NCBI RefSeq assembly: GCF_023657595.1
Contig: NZ_CP098323.1
Coordinates: 3,806,001-3,870,000 of the forward strand
Direction of reading: 5' to 3'
From: Cytobacillus firmus
Lineage (GTDB): Bacteria; Bacillota; Bacilli; Bacillales; Cytobacillaceae
Length of the DNA stretch: 64,000 bases
Made by a program: the position numbers and the translations under genes. Of the stretch, positions 7,891 through 16,044 are shown in pieces. Within the stretch, counting starts at the first letter, position 1. Each line of letters begins with the position of its first letter. The notes beneath the pieces were generated by a model. The model saw only the letters and a program-made list of their open reading frames with translations, ran no database searches and was not told the origin of the DNA.

Positions 7891-8880
7891 TTAGTTTTTG
7901 TCATTGGCAGCATATTTAAGAGCTTTAATAAAACGCTGTCTTTCAGCAAACTGGCCTACAGTTAAGTCCAGAACAGGACGAATTTTCACAGAATCAAGAT
8001 ATGATCTATCCCTTATTACACGATTCCATTCCCTGAATATATCAGTAGGAAATGCCAAGGCATGAAGAAAACCCTTTTCTTCAAGATTGGATTTTAAGGT
8101 GGGGTATTTTCTCAAATCTTCAAAGGACCAATTCATATAAGGAAGGATGCGATTTGCATACTGCAGATAATCAGAATGAGGAGACCCTATTGCTACCAGG
8201 TCAAAATCGAGCAAATATAAAGATTGATCTTTTGCTCTGAGAAAATTATGATGTGCTACATCACCGTGCAGAATTACCTGCTTCCCTGACTGAAATAGCC
8301 AGGCTTCGTCTTCCATGCCTTTTAAGGACCAATCTGCCCAGGCTAATAGCTCATTAATAATTTCTTTTTGGACAAAATACCTTACTACAGGGAGATTATT
8401 AAGGAAAAGGGTTGCTCTTTCTCTCCACTTATCCGCCTGCCTATATGCCGGTACAACCGTTTGATAGCGGCTGACGAGCTTCTCTGTAGTATCGTGGAAT
8501 TTCTTCAGCAGCTCCAGCCCTTCTAAACGATCTGTCTTCAGGTAATAAGTAAAAACTTCTTTCGAAGGCGGTAAATACTCCAAGCAGCCGTAATAAGTCC
8601 TGTCAAAAAACAAAGGCGGTTCCTTGGCAACTTCGTAAAAAATATATGTTTTTGAAAATCCTTCCTTCATTAATGAAGAGGTGAATGCTTCCTGTAGCTT
8701 TAGACGGTGATAGGATGAAAACCCTTTAAGTATAAAGGATCTTTCCTGTGTCCTCAGTAAATAAACCTTCTTTCTGATTGGCTTTAATTCTTCAATTTTA
8801 AATGGCAGCTGATCCTGCAAATAGGAGAGGAGACGATTTTGAACTAAATCGTCTCCTCCATTATTAACCGTCGTATTCAC
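7891..8880 (-). CDS. CotS/YutH-type spore-coat kinase-like protein (APH fold)
   Basis: A 329-residue protein of the aminoglycoside-phosphotransferase-like fold used by Bacillus spore-coat proteins of the CotS group. The catalytic loop ILHGDVAHHNFL (H205 G206 D207, N212) and the metal-binding LLDFDL (D225-F-D227) are intact, so it may be an active kinase; its substrate is unknown. It lies between safA and coxA, which are adjacent in B. subtilis, and its GTG start at 8878-8880 lies before the safA stop (17-base overlap), implying coupled expression in the mother cell. The ribosome site for this GTG is weak; a good GGAGGAG follows safA but has no standard start codon behind it and is held in a 13-bp hairpin. 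Confidence 0.82.
   Translation of the reverse strand: MNTTVNNGGDDLVQNRLLSYLQDQLPFKIEELKPIRKKVYLLRTQERSFILKGFSSYHRLKLQEAFTSSLMKEGFSKTYIFYEVAKEPPLFFDRTYYGCLEYLPPSKEVFTYYLKTDRLEGLELLKKFHDTTEKLVSRYQTVVPAYRQADKWRERATLFLNNLPVVRYFVQKEIINELLAWADWSLKGMEDEAWLFQSGKQVILHGDVAHHNFLRAKDQSLYLLDFDLVAIGSPHSDYLQYANRILPYMNWSFEDLRKYPTLKSNLEEKGFLHALAFPTDIFREWNRVIRDRSYLDSVKIRPVLDLTVGQFAERQRFIKALKYAANDKN
8827..8858 (-). repeat. 13-bp perfect hairpin at the safA/kinase junction
   Basis: GAGGAGACGATTT at 8827-8839 and its exact complement at 8846-8858 with a 6-base loop. It begins right after the safA stop codon, inside the first codons of the kinase-like gene. No T run follows, so it is not a plain terminator; it could slow ribosomes or protect the safA message. 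Confidence 0.75.
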
Positions 8881-10744
8881 TGCTTTCGTCTATGTTTCTT
8901 GGCATTCCGAAAGCCGCTCCGTCCATTGGGCCAAAACCCTGACCGAAACCAGGTCCCGGGCCATAGCCGAATCCCGGACCATACCCCTGCCCTGGACCAA
9001 ATCCTGGTCCAGGTCCGAAGCCTCCAGGAGCAAATTGCGGTCCTCCACAGCCGCAATCATTGGAAGCTCCCATCACCGAGCCAGGCATCAATGGCTTTTG
9101 AGACATGCCTGGGGATTCTTCCATTCCCTGCACCTGTGGCATCTGATGCGGCATTTGCATTCCCATGTCTTCTGCCCCCATCACACCCGGTGGCATTTGG
9201 TGCGGCATCTGCGGCATCATTGCTCCCTGCACCTGCGGCATTTGGTGCGGCATCTGCGGCATCATTGCTCCCTGCACCTGCGGCATTTGGTGCGGCATCT
9301 GCGGCATCATTGCTCCCTGTACCTGCGGCATCTGGTGCGGCATCTGCGGCATCATCGCTCCCTGTACCTGCGGCATTTGGTGAGGCATCTGCGGCATCAT
9401 TGCTCCCTGCACCTGTGGCATCTGGTGCGGCATCTGCGGCATCATCGCTCCCTGTACCTGCGGCATTTGATGCGGCATCTGCTGTCCCATATCTTCTGCG
9501 CCCATCACACCTGATGGCATTTGAGCCATTGGCATAAACGGCGAAGATTCATCATAATCCGGACTTTCCACTCCGGCCATCATACCCATATGAGGCATTT
9601 GATGCTCTGGCATCATCGCTCCCTGTACCTGTGGCATTTGATGCGGCATTTGCGGCATCATTGCTCCCTGTACCTGTGGCATCTGGTGCGGCATCTGCGG
9701 CATCATTGCTCCCTGTACCTGTGGCATTTGGTGCGGCATCTGCGGCATCATCGCTCCCTGTACCTGTGGCATCTGATGCGGCATCTGCGGCATCATCGCT
9801 CCCTGCACCTGTGGCATCTGGTGCGGCATCTGCGGCATCATCGCTCCCTGTACCTGTGGCATCTGATGCGGCATCTGCGGCATCATCGCTCCCTGCACCT
9901 GTGGCATCTGGTGCGGCATCTGCGGCATCATCGCTCCCTGCACTTGAGGGAATGGCATTTGCGGGTAACATGGATTATAAGGAAACATCGGCTGATATTG
10001 ACCTCCTTGATGTGTATAAAGAGATGATTCGCTTTCCGGCGATTCAGGGCTTTCTTGATTTGAAGACGGCTTTACCTGCGGAAGGATATTAACTGGTTTA
10101 GGCGGAAGCTGAGGCTGCGGCTTAGATTCTGAAATTGGCAATGGCTTTTGCTGTGGTTTTGTTTCTGCAGGCTTCACTGGTTTTTCCTTTGCTTTAACTT
10201 CTTTCACAGGCAGAGGTTTCTGCTGCTGCGGCTTAACCTCTTTTGCCGGCAGCGGCTTTTGCTGCGGTGCCGGCTGCTGAATATTCATCATGTAATAATT
10301 ATTTATATCAATTTCCGGCATAATAGGTGTTGGCATTTTGGGCTTATAAGGTTTTTTTGGAACTTCCTTCGGGGCCTCTGCTTTTGGTGCAGTCTTAGGC
10401 ACTTCTTTCGGAATTTCAACCTTCGGTGCCGTTACTTTTGGCATTTCCTTTTTTGGTGCTTCAGCTTTCGGCATGGTAATAGGTTTCTCTTTGGCAAAAG
10501 GCTGTTCTGCTTTTGGCATTTCCTTTTTGGCACCCAAATTTATTTTTGCTTCCGGTTTTCCTCCAATAGGAGCTTCTTTTTTTATAGAGCCTCCACTTGC
10601 GGGAACTTTTATTTTCATACCGGGCATAATCATATCAGGGTTGCTGAGCTGTGTATTCATCTTTTTCAGCTCTTCAAAATTCACGCCGTACTTTTTGGCA
10701 ATCTTCCAAAGAGTATCCCCTTTCTGTACGATATGGATTTTCAC
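8864..10744 (-). CDS. safA: SafA, LysM inner-coat morphogenetic protein with long repeat region
   Basis: Spore morphogenetic protein that binds cortex peptidoglycan through an N-terminal LysM domain (residues 2-48, IVQKGDTLWKIAKKYGV) and recruits inner-coat proteins, in partnership with SpoVID. It is 626 residues, against about 387 in B. subtilis. Residues about 50-220 are Lys/Pro/Ala-rich. Then come two blocks of a 15-residue repeat (QMPHQMPQVQGAMMP), seven copies and six copies, separated by an acidic linker (SPDYDESSPF); the C-terminus is Gly-Pro-Phe-rich (GPGFGPGQGYGPG). GTG start at 10742-10744 with AGGAGGG upstream. Transcribed ahead of the kinase-like gene and coxA; a CATACACTA element at 10941 may be its sigmaE/sigmaK -10. 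Confidence 0.93.
   Translation of the reverse strand: MKIHIVQKGDTLWKIAKKYGVNFEELKKMNTQLSNPDMIMPGMKIKVPASGGSIKKEAPIGGKPEAKINLGAKKEMPKAEQPFAKEKPITMPKAEAPKKEMPKVTAPKVEIPKEVPKTAPKAEAPKEVPKKPYKPKMPTPIMPEIDINNYYMMNIQQPAPQQKPLPAKEVKPQQQKPLPVKEVKAKEKPVKPAETKPQQKPLPISESKPQPQLPPKPVNILPQVKPSSNQESPESPESESSLYTHQGGQYQPMFPYNPCYPQMPFPQVQGAMMPQMPHQMPQVQGAMMPQMPHQMPQVQGAMMPQMPHQMPQVQGAMMPQMPHQMPQVQGAMMPQMPHQMPQVQGAMMPQMPHQMPQVQGAMMPQMPHQMPQVQGAMMPEHQMPHMGMMAGVESPDYDESSPFMPMAQMPSGVMGAEDMGQQMPHQMPQVQGAMMPQMPHQMPQVQGAMMPQMPHQMPQVQGAMMPQMPHQMPQVQGAMMPQMPHQMPQVQGAMMPQMPHQMPQVQGAMMPQMPHQMPPGVMGAEDMGMQMPHQMPQVQGMEESPGMSQKPLMPGSVMGASNDCGCGGPQFAPGGFGPGPGFGPGQGYGPGFGYGPGPGFGQGFGPMDGAAFGMPRNIDESSEYDG
9215..9484. repeat. 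Six tandem 45-bp repeats in safA (3' block)
   Basis: Six consecutive 45-bp units begin at 9215, 9260, 9305, 9350, 9395 and 9440. They differ mainly at synonymous positions (for example ATT/ATC, TGC/TGT). Each encodes 15 residues. Confidence 0.95.
9611..9925. repeat. Seven tandem 45-bp repeats in safA (5' block)
   Basis: Seven 45-bp units start at 9611 and recur every 45 bases, followed by a degenerate eighth at 9926. Same unit as the 9215-9484 block. Because 45 is a multiple of three, the opposite strand also stays open, which explains spurious reading frames there. Confidence 0.95.
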
Positions 10745-11061
10745 TCTGAATTCCCTCCTATGCTTAAGGTGATGCTTCCATCTGTGATGGCTGGGCTTAG
10801 GTCCACATGATGTGGGTGGTCACACAGAATTTGCCGCAGGTGCGGCTTTCTCAGTCTGTGCCCTAATCAGCATTTACGGGCATTTCATCCATTTATGTGA
10901 AAGGTGCAGATTAGTGCCCGTTAATCTCGATGAGTCCATATAGTGTATGAAGGATTGGGCAAATTGCTAACAATCTACACAAAAAGATATGCTTTTTTTC
11001 CGGGAATTATGATTCATCGTTTCATTCATATACCAATCACAGCAATTGGCAGTAAGGCAAT
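10745..11061 (-). promoter_or_regulatory. safA upstream region: candidate sporulation promoter and leader hairpin
   Basis: No gene is seen here. On the reverse strand CATACACTA (10941-10949) fits the -10 of sigmaK (CATANNNTA) and of sigmaE, but no convincing -35 was found. A hairpin with arms CTAATCAGCA / TGCAGATTAG (10863-10914, one mismatch) would lie in the leader. Assignment is tentative. Confidence 0.35.
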
Positions 11062-11095
11062 AAAAAAAATCCTCCTGGATTGGAGAATTTTTTTT
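11062..11095. terminator. Bidirectional terminator after nadA
   Basis: TCCTCC / GGAGAA stem around TGGATT, flanked by eight A on the left and eight T on the right, so it can work on both strands; it closes the nadBCA operon. Confidence 0.75.
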
Positions 11096-11173
11096 AGGCT
11101 TAGCTTCCGCGAAGTATATTTTACCCTGCGAGCTATTTTTCAATTTTAACAGCCTGAAAACCTTTTGCCACAT

Positions 11174-12289
11174 TTATGGACGTTCAAGCATCCTGTCAAG
11201 TGCCAGTTTGGCATATGCCGCAGTTGGCTCTTCAACCTGAATCAGATTTTGGCTTTCACCCTCCCCGATTGCTTCAAGAGACCAAACCAGGTGCGGCAAA
11301 TCGATTCGGTTCATGGTCAGGCAAGGACACATATGCGGGTTAAGTGAAATAATTTTCTTATCCCGATGCTGTGCGATAATCCTTTTAACTAAATTCATCT
11401 CTGTACCGATTGCCCAGGAAGATCCAGGCTCTGAGTGTTCAATTGCTTCGATAATGTAATTGGTTGACCCTGCCATATCGGAAAGCTCCACCACTTCTCT
11501 CCTGCATTCGGGATGGACAATGATTTTCATATCGGGATATTGTTCGCGAACTTCTTGTACATTTTCTATAGTAAAGTTTTCATGAACAGAACAATGCCCT
11601 TTCCAAAGAATCACTTTTATGTCCTCCAGCTGCCCTTCATATTCCAGCTGATCTGTAATAGGGTTCCATACAGCCATTTCTTCAAGAGCTATACCCAGGT
11701 TATATGCTGTATTTCTTCCAAGATGCTGATCAGGCAGAAAAAGAACTCTCTGCTTCTGCTTAAAGGCCCAGCCAACCATCTTTTCAGCATTCGAAGAAGT
11801 AACTGTAGCTCCCCCGTAACGGCCAACAAAAGCCTTTATTGCCGCAGTAGAGTTTACATATGTTAAAGGAAGCATAGTATCGCCAAACAAATTCTGCAGC
11901 TTCGTCCAGGCTCTTTCTGTTTGGCTGATATCAGCCATATCAGCCATGGAACAGCCTGCACGCATATCAGGCAAAATCACCTTTTGATGTGGAGATGTTA
12001 ATATATCCGCCGTTTCAGCCATAAAGTGCACTCCACAAAATATAATATATTCCGCCTCGGTATTCTCCTGTGAAAGCTGGGCAAGCTTGAGTGAATCACC
12101 TGTAGCGTCCGCAAATTGGATGACCTCATCCTTCTGATAATGATGACCCGGAATGAACAGCTTATTCCCAAAACTATTTTTTATTTCCCTTGCCCGATCC
12201 TCCAATTCCTTTACAGTCATCATCCGATATTTTTCCGGTAGGATATTTGCTTGTTTTTCTGCTGTCTGAAAAATATTCATTTGCCCCAA
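11174..12289 (-). CDS. nadA: Quinolinate synthase A
   Basis: Condenses iminoaspartate with dihydroxyacetone phosphate to quinolinate, the second step of de novo NAD synthesis, using an oxygen-sensitive [4Fe-4S] cluster. The 371 residues (368 in B. subtilis) include the three cysteine-bearing regions expected for the cluster: [25 protein letters not shown] and [16 protein letters not shown]. Last gene of nadB-nadC-nadA, 17 bases after nadC, with a terminator downstream. Confidence 0.97.
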   Translation of the reverse strand: MGQMNIFQTAEKQANILPEKYRMMTVKELEDRAREIKNSFGNKLFIPGHHYQKDEVIQFADATGDSLKLAQLSQENTEAEYIIFCGVHFMAETADILTSPHQKVILPDMRAGCSMADMADISQTERAWTKLQNLFGDTMLPLTYVNSTAAIKAFVGRYGGATVTSSNAEKMVGWAFKQKQRVLFLPDQHLGRNTAYNLGIALEEMAVWNPITDQLEYEGQLEDIKVILWKGHCSVHENFTIENVQEVREQYPDMKIIVHPECRREVVELSDMAGSTNYIIEAIEHSEPGSSWAIGTEMNLVKRIIAQHRDKKIISLNPHMCPCLTMNRIDLPHLVWSLEAIGEGESQNLIQVEEPTAAYAKLALDRMLERP

Positions 12290-12306
12290 ACCCCTTTGTC
12301 AACAAT

Positions 12307-13143
12307 TTATTCCACAATAACCTTCACGCTTATATCAAGTGATTTCACAGAATGGGTAAGAAAGCCGAGGGAAATGAAATCAACTCCTGTATCGCTGTAA
12401 GCCTGCAGGTTATCGAGGGTTATTCCTCCGGAGGCTTCAGTCACTATCCCATTCGGCACGCTTCTGATCCACTCTTTTATCTCTTCCGGACTCCTGTTGT
12501 CGAACATAATTACATCTGCACCTGCCTCAACTGCTTCCAGGACTTGTTCTTTTGTTTCCGTTTCGACTTCGACTTTTACCATATGCCCAATTTTTGACCG
12601 CACTTCTTCCACAGCTTTCGCAATTGAGCCGGCAAAAGAAATATGGTTGTCTTTGATCATGACTGCATCATAGAGGCCATATCGATGATTAAATCCCCCT
12701 CCGGCCCTGACTGCATATTTTTCAAGCATTCTCAGGCCTGGAGTAGTTTTTCTTGTATCACAGATCTTTGTATGTGAACTGTCCAGAACCCGGACAGCCT
12801 CATTTGTTTTTGTTGCTATTCCGCTCATTCTTTGGAGCAGATTCAAAATAACTCTTTCTCCTTTTAATAAATCCGATACTGGCCCTGCGGCTTCAGCAAG
12901 GATTTGACCTTTCTCTATCCATTCTCCGTCCCTTACTTTCATATTGACTTCAGCCGCCGGGTTCAGCACCTTAAATCCTGATCTGACTATTTCTTCACCG
13001 CAAAAAATCCCATTGTCTTTTGCAAGAAAAATGACCTTTCCTATCTGGCCCTCTCCAAAAATAAGTTCACTTGTCAGGTCGCGGTCACCAATGTCCTCGA
13101 GAAAATATTGTTCAAGTTGCAATCGCAGCTTTAATTTGTTCAT
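12307..13143 (-). CDS. nadC: Nicotinate-nucleotide pyrophosphorylase (quinolinate phosphoribosyltransferase)
   Basis: Converts quinolinate and PRPP to nicotinate mononucleotide and CO2, the third de novo NAD step. I start it at the ATG at 13141-13143 (MNKLKLRLQLEQYFLEDIGDRD, 278 residues), which has AAAGGA nine bases upstream and fits the family N-terminus; the frame is open further to 13236 but that would bury it in nadB. Family features: DIGDRDLTS near the N-terminus, CDTRKTTPGLR and GGGFNHRYGLYDAVMIKDNH. It overlaps the nadB end by 32 bases. Confidence 0.95.
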   Translation of the reverse strand: MNKLKLRLQLEQYFLEDIGDRDLTSELIFGEGQIGKVIFLAKDNGIFCGEEIVRSGFKVLNPAAEVNMKVRDGEWIEKGQILAEAAGPVSDLLKGERVILNLLQRMSGIATKTNEAVRVLDSSHTKICDTRKTTPGLRMLEKYAVRAGGGFNHRYGLYDAVMIKDNHISFAGSIAKAVEEVRSKIGHMVKVEVETETKEQVLEAVEAGADVIMFDNRSPEEIKEWIRSVPNGIVTEASGGITLDNLQAYSDTGVDFISLGFLTHSVKSLDISVKVIVE

Positions 13144-14695
13144 TTTCACCATTCCTTTCAGCTTTTCGGCAGTGAATAATCCTTTTTCCAAGCCATTCCG
13201 GGCTTTCGAAAGGATAATCCTGCCGGAAATGACCACCCCGGCTCTCTGTTCGCCTTAATGCAGAATCTGTGATCAGATAGGCTGCAATCAGCATAAAAGC
13301 CCGTGTTATTTCCTCTTTTGAAAAATGTTCAAGATCTGCTTTTATCCATTCTTCAATTTTGCAGCCTTCAAGCCAGGCCATCTGAGCGAAAAGCCCTTCC
13401 TTTGTTTTGATAATCCCGGCATTTTTCATCATGTTCACTTTAATTTCTTCAATGGAAGGCAAATCTTCTTTAAATGGCCGCCTTAGTTCAGGGTTATGAC
13501 TTTGCTTTTCTTCAGCAGGTTCACTATAAGGCAGTCCATTAAGCCAATCCGCTAGCCGCTTGCCGCAATACAGCCCTTCCAGCAGGGAATTGCTTGCAAG
13601 CCGGTTAGCACCATGTATGCCTGTGCAGGCAGCTTCACCAATCGCATACAGTCCAGGAATGCTGGTGCGGCCCAATAAATCAGTTTTTATTCCTCCCATT
13701 AAAAAATGACTTCCGGGAGAAACAGGGATTTTCCCAAGACCTAAATCTACGCCGTTTTCTTCACATATTTTTGTTATGGTCGGAAATCGGGATTTAAAGT
13801 TTTCAATTGAAGAGATATCCAGGAACACGGTTTTCCCCTTCTCCAGTGAATGATAAATGGCCTGTGACACTATATGTCTAGGCGCTAAATCACCCTGTGG
13901 GTGAAGACCTCCCATTACAGGGCTCCCGTCTTCTGTAATAAGACGCCCGCCCTCTCCCCTTACAGCTTCAGAGATCAGCCCCAGTGCTTTGCCGTCTTTA
14001 TAGAGAAGTGTGGGGTGAAATTGGATGAACTCCATATCTGCAATCTCTGCCCCGGCCCTGTATGCTAAGGCAATCCCATCTCCAGTTACAGTGACGGCAT
14101 TGGAGGTATATTCATACAGCTGGCCGCAGCCTCCCGTAGCGAGCACAACATGAGAGGAAAAGAATCGATGAATGGCACCAGCAGAATCTTTTCCTTTTAG
14201 CCCTATACACCTGCCGTCTTTTTCATTTATGAGCAATTGGAATACAAGAATATCTTCTAAGAAACGAACGTTGGGATTTTGCTTTAACAGCATAAAATCG
14301 ATGACTGTTTTTCCTGTGCTGTCTCCTCCCCCATGAACAATTCTATTTTCTGAATGAGCCCCTTCCCTTCCTAACGCAATGGATCCTTCAGAATCCATAT
14401 CAAACAGGCATCCCTCCTGATTCAGCTCTTTTATAAGGGTTGGCGCCTCACTGGTCAAGGACAGCACTGCATCAGAATCATTATGGAACCTTCCTGCTTC
14501 GAGTGTATCCATGTAGTGCTTTGATGGGTGATCATTTTTTCCCAGGGCAGCAGCAATACCGCCCTGCGCCATATATGAGTTTCCATTTTTTATACTCGAC
14601 TTTGTGAGAATAATCACATTTAAGTCCTGGCGCAGCTTCTTTGCCAACTGCAGAGCGGCTACCCCGCTTCCAATAATTAAAACGTCGGCATTCAT
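13112..14695 (-). CDS. nadB: L-aspartate oxidase
   Basis: FAD enzyme that oxidises L-aspartate to iminoaspartate, first step of de novo NAD synthesis, delivering it to NadA. The 527 residues (531 in B. subtilis) open with the dinucleotide-binding fold VLIIGSGVAALQLA and contain MAQGGIAAALG, GGCGQLYEYTSN and GIHGANRLASNSLLEG typical of succinate dehydrogenase/NadB flavoproteins. ATG at 14693-14695 behind GGAGG. First gene of the nad operon, divergent from nifS with a probable NiaR operator between them. Confidence 0.97.
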   Translation of the reverse strand: MNADVLIIGSGVAALQLAKKLRQDLNVIILTKSSIKNGNSYMAQGGIAAALGKNDHPSKHYMDTLEAGRFHNDSDAVLSLTSEAPTLIKELNQEGCLFDMDSEGSIALGREGAHSENRIVHGGGDSTGKTVIDFMLLKQNPNVRFLEDILVFQLLINEKDGRCIGLKGKDSAGAIHRFFSSHVVLATGGCGQLYEYTSNAVTVTGDGIALAYRAGAEIADMEFIQFHPTLLYKDGKALGLISEAVRGEGGRLITEDGSPVMGGLHPQGDLAPRHIVSQAIYHSLEKGKTVFLDISSIENFKSRFPTITKICEENGVDLGLGKIPVSPGSHFLMGGIKTDLLGRTSIPGLYAIGEAACTGIHGANRLASNSLLEGLYCGKRLADWLNGLPYSEPAEEKQSHNPELRRPFKEDLPSIEEIKVNMMKNAGIIKTKEGLFAQMAWLEGCKIEEWIKADLEHFSKEEITRAFMLIAAYLITDSALRRTESRGGHFRQDYPFESPEWLGKRIIHCRKAERNGENEQIKAAIAT

Positions 14696-14718
14696 TATTT
14701 TTTACCTCCTGTTTTTAC

Positions 14719-14734
14719 AGGTGTCTTGACACCT
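14719..14734. promoter_or_regulatory. Probable NiaR (YrxA) operator
   Basis: Palindrome AGGTGTC-TT-GACACCT between divergent nadB and nifS, resembling the GTGTC/GACAC motif of the nicotinate-responsive repressor NiaR as I recall it. The repressor gene itself is the second gene of the rightward unit. The -35 box of the nifS promoter lies inside the palindrome. Confidence 0.75.
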
Positions 14735-14755
14735 ATATTTACACAGATTTAGAAT
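14726..14755 (+). promoter_or_regulatory. nifS-niaR promoter
   Basis: Consensus TTGACA at 14726-14731 and TAGAAT (5 of 6) at 14750-14755, 18-base spacer. Transcription would start near 14762, downstream of an ATG at 14757 that could otherwise be taken as the nifS start. Confidence 0.65.
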
Positions 14756-14828
14756 TATGACAAGAGGTTTTCATAGTTTAAGAGGAACTTCCGACTTTTT
14801 GAACGATTTAATTAGAAAGCGAAAGCAG

Positions 14829-15980
14829 GTGAGGTACATTAAATATTTCGATTACGCAGCATCTTGTCCGCTTGACAAGGAAGCCGCAGATGCCTATATA
14901 AAAGCCTCAACTGAATACTTTGGCAATTCCCGCAGCCTTCATGATACCGGGAGCGCAGCAGAAGGGCTTCTTGAAAATTGCAGGATGGAATTGGCAGGCA
15001 TTTTAAGCGTTAAGAGTGAAGGAATCTATTTTACCAGCGGAGGTACGGAAAGCAATTTTCTTGCAATAGATGCGTTGCTGTCTGCTTCTGAAAAATCAGG
15101 AAAACATATCATAACGGGAATCGCTGAACATTCATCCATTCATAGTATTTTAGAGAAATTACGCCTTGAGAAAGGGTATGAAATTACAAAAATTCCTTTT
15201 GGTGCAGATGGCCGAATAGACCTGAAAAAATTAAGTTCCGCCTTCAGGGATGATACCGTCTTAGTTACCATACAGCATGGCAATTCTGAAATCGGCACAT
15301 TGCAGCCTCTCCTTGAGATCAGCGAGCTTTGCAGGGAAAGGCAAATATTGCTGCATAGTGATTGTGTCCATACGTTTGGCAAATCAGATTTAAAAGAAGT
15401 CGCCCGCTTTGCTGATAGCCTGTCCTTTTCTGCACATAAATTTTATGGGCCAAAAGGGATCGGAGGGATTTACTTAAAACCAGGCATGCGGTGGAGCTCC
15501 TTTTTACCAGGAGTTTCACATGAAAAGGGATTCAGGCCAGGCACCGTAAATCTTCCGGGGGTTGTTGGGATGACAGTGGCTGCACAGAAAGCTTATGTAA
15601 ATTTAAGCAAGCATAACAGCCATTTCCAAATGCTGCGAGAAGTACTGCTAAAGGAACTTGAAGCTGCACAGGAGAAATTCGTAATATACGATTTTACAGG
15701 CTCTTACCAGCTTCCTTCTACATTGGGACTTCGGCTAAAAGGGGTGGAAGGACAATACATCATGCTCGAATGCAATAGGCTCGGATTTGCCATATCTACA
15801 GGAAGTGCATGCAGCACAGGCCTGCAAACTGTTTCTAAAACGATGGAGGCACTGGGAGTTGCAGATAAAAAAGGCAAAGAATTTATCAGGATTTCTTTCG
15901 GATGGAATACATCTGCAGCGGATGCAAAGGCATTGGGGGAAAAGCTGGCTATCATGGCCAGGGAACTTGTACCTCTCTAA
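14829..15980 (+). CDS. nifS: Cysteine desulfurase for NAD synthesis (NifS)
   Basis: PLP-dependent cysteine desulfurase; in B. subtilis its homologue matures the iron-sulfur cluster of NadA. Visible motifs: YFDYAASCPLD at the N-terminus, TSGGTESNFLA (PLP phosphate), the PLP lysine in LSFSAHKFYGPKG and the catalytic cysteine in ISTGSACSTGLQ. The ATG at 14757 lies upstream of the predicted transcription start, so I give the GTG at 14829 (383 residues). An even better fit is ATT at 14838: it has AGGTG at ideal spacing and would give MKYFDYAAS, exactly the family start. Co-transcribed with niaR, divergent from nadB. Confidence 0.92.
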   Translation: MRYIKYFDYAASCPLDKEAADAYIKASTEYFGNSRSLHDTGSAAEGLLENCRMELAGILSVKSEGIYFTSGGTESNFLAIDALLSASEKSGKHIITGIAEHSSIHSILEKLRLEKGYEITKIPFGADGRIDLKKLSSAFRDDTVLVTIQHGNSEIGTLQPLLEISELCRERQILLHSDCVHTFGKSDLKEVARFADSLSFSAHKFYGPKGIGGIYLKPGMRWSSFLPGVSHEKGFRPGTVNLPGVVGMTVAAQKAYVNLSKHNSHFQMLREVLLKELEAAQEKFVIYDFTGSYQLPSTLGLRLKGVEGQYIMLECNRLGFAISTGSACSTGLQTVSKTMEALGVADKKGKEFIRISFGWNTSAADAKALGEKLAIMARELVPL

Positions 15981-16044
15981 TTTTTTCTTCTGCCGTTTCC
16001 TTATGTTAAAATGAGACATTATCGGATTATAAGGGTGAGAAAAT

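Noticed and set aside
9215-9925. Direct repeats that might suggest a CRISPR array
   Set aside because: Units are contiguous with no unique spacers and encode a continuous peptide in safA; no cas genes.
8899-10092. Several long forward-strand open frames opposite safA, rich in repeated Ala/Ser or Cys/Ile words
   Set aside because: They are shadows of the 45-bp tandem repeats, whose length is a multiple of three; no ribosome sites, and SafA on the reverse strand has LysM and family features.
10967-11173. Reverse-strand 68-codon frame after nadA
   Set aside because: It runs through the nadA terminator hairpin and has no ribosome site or recognisable sequence.
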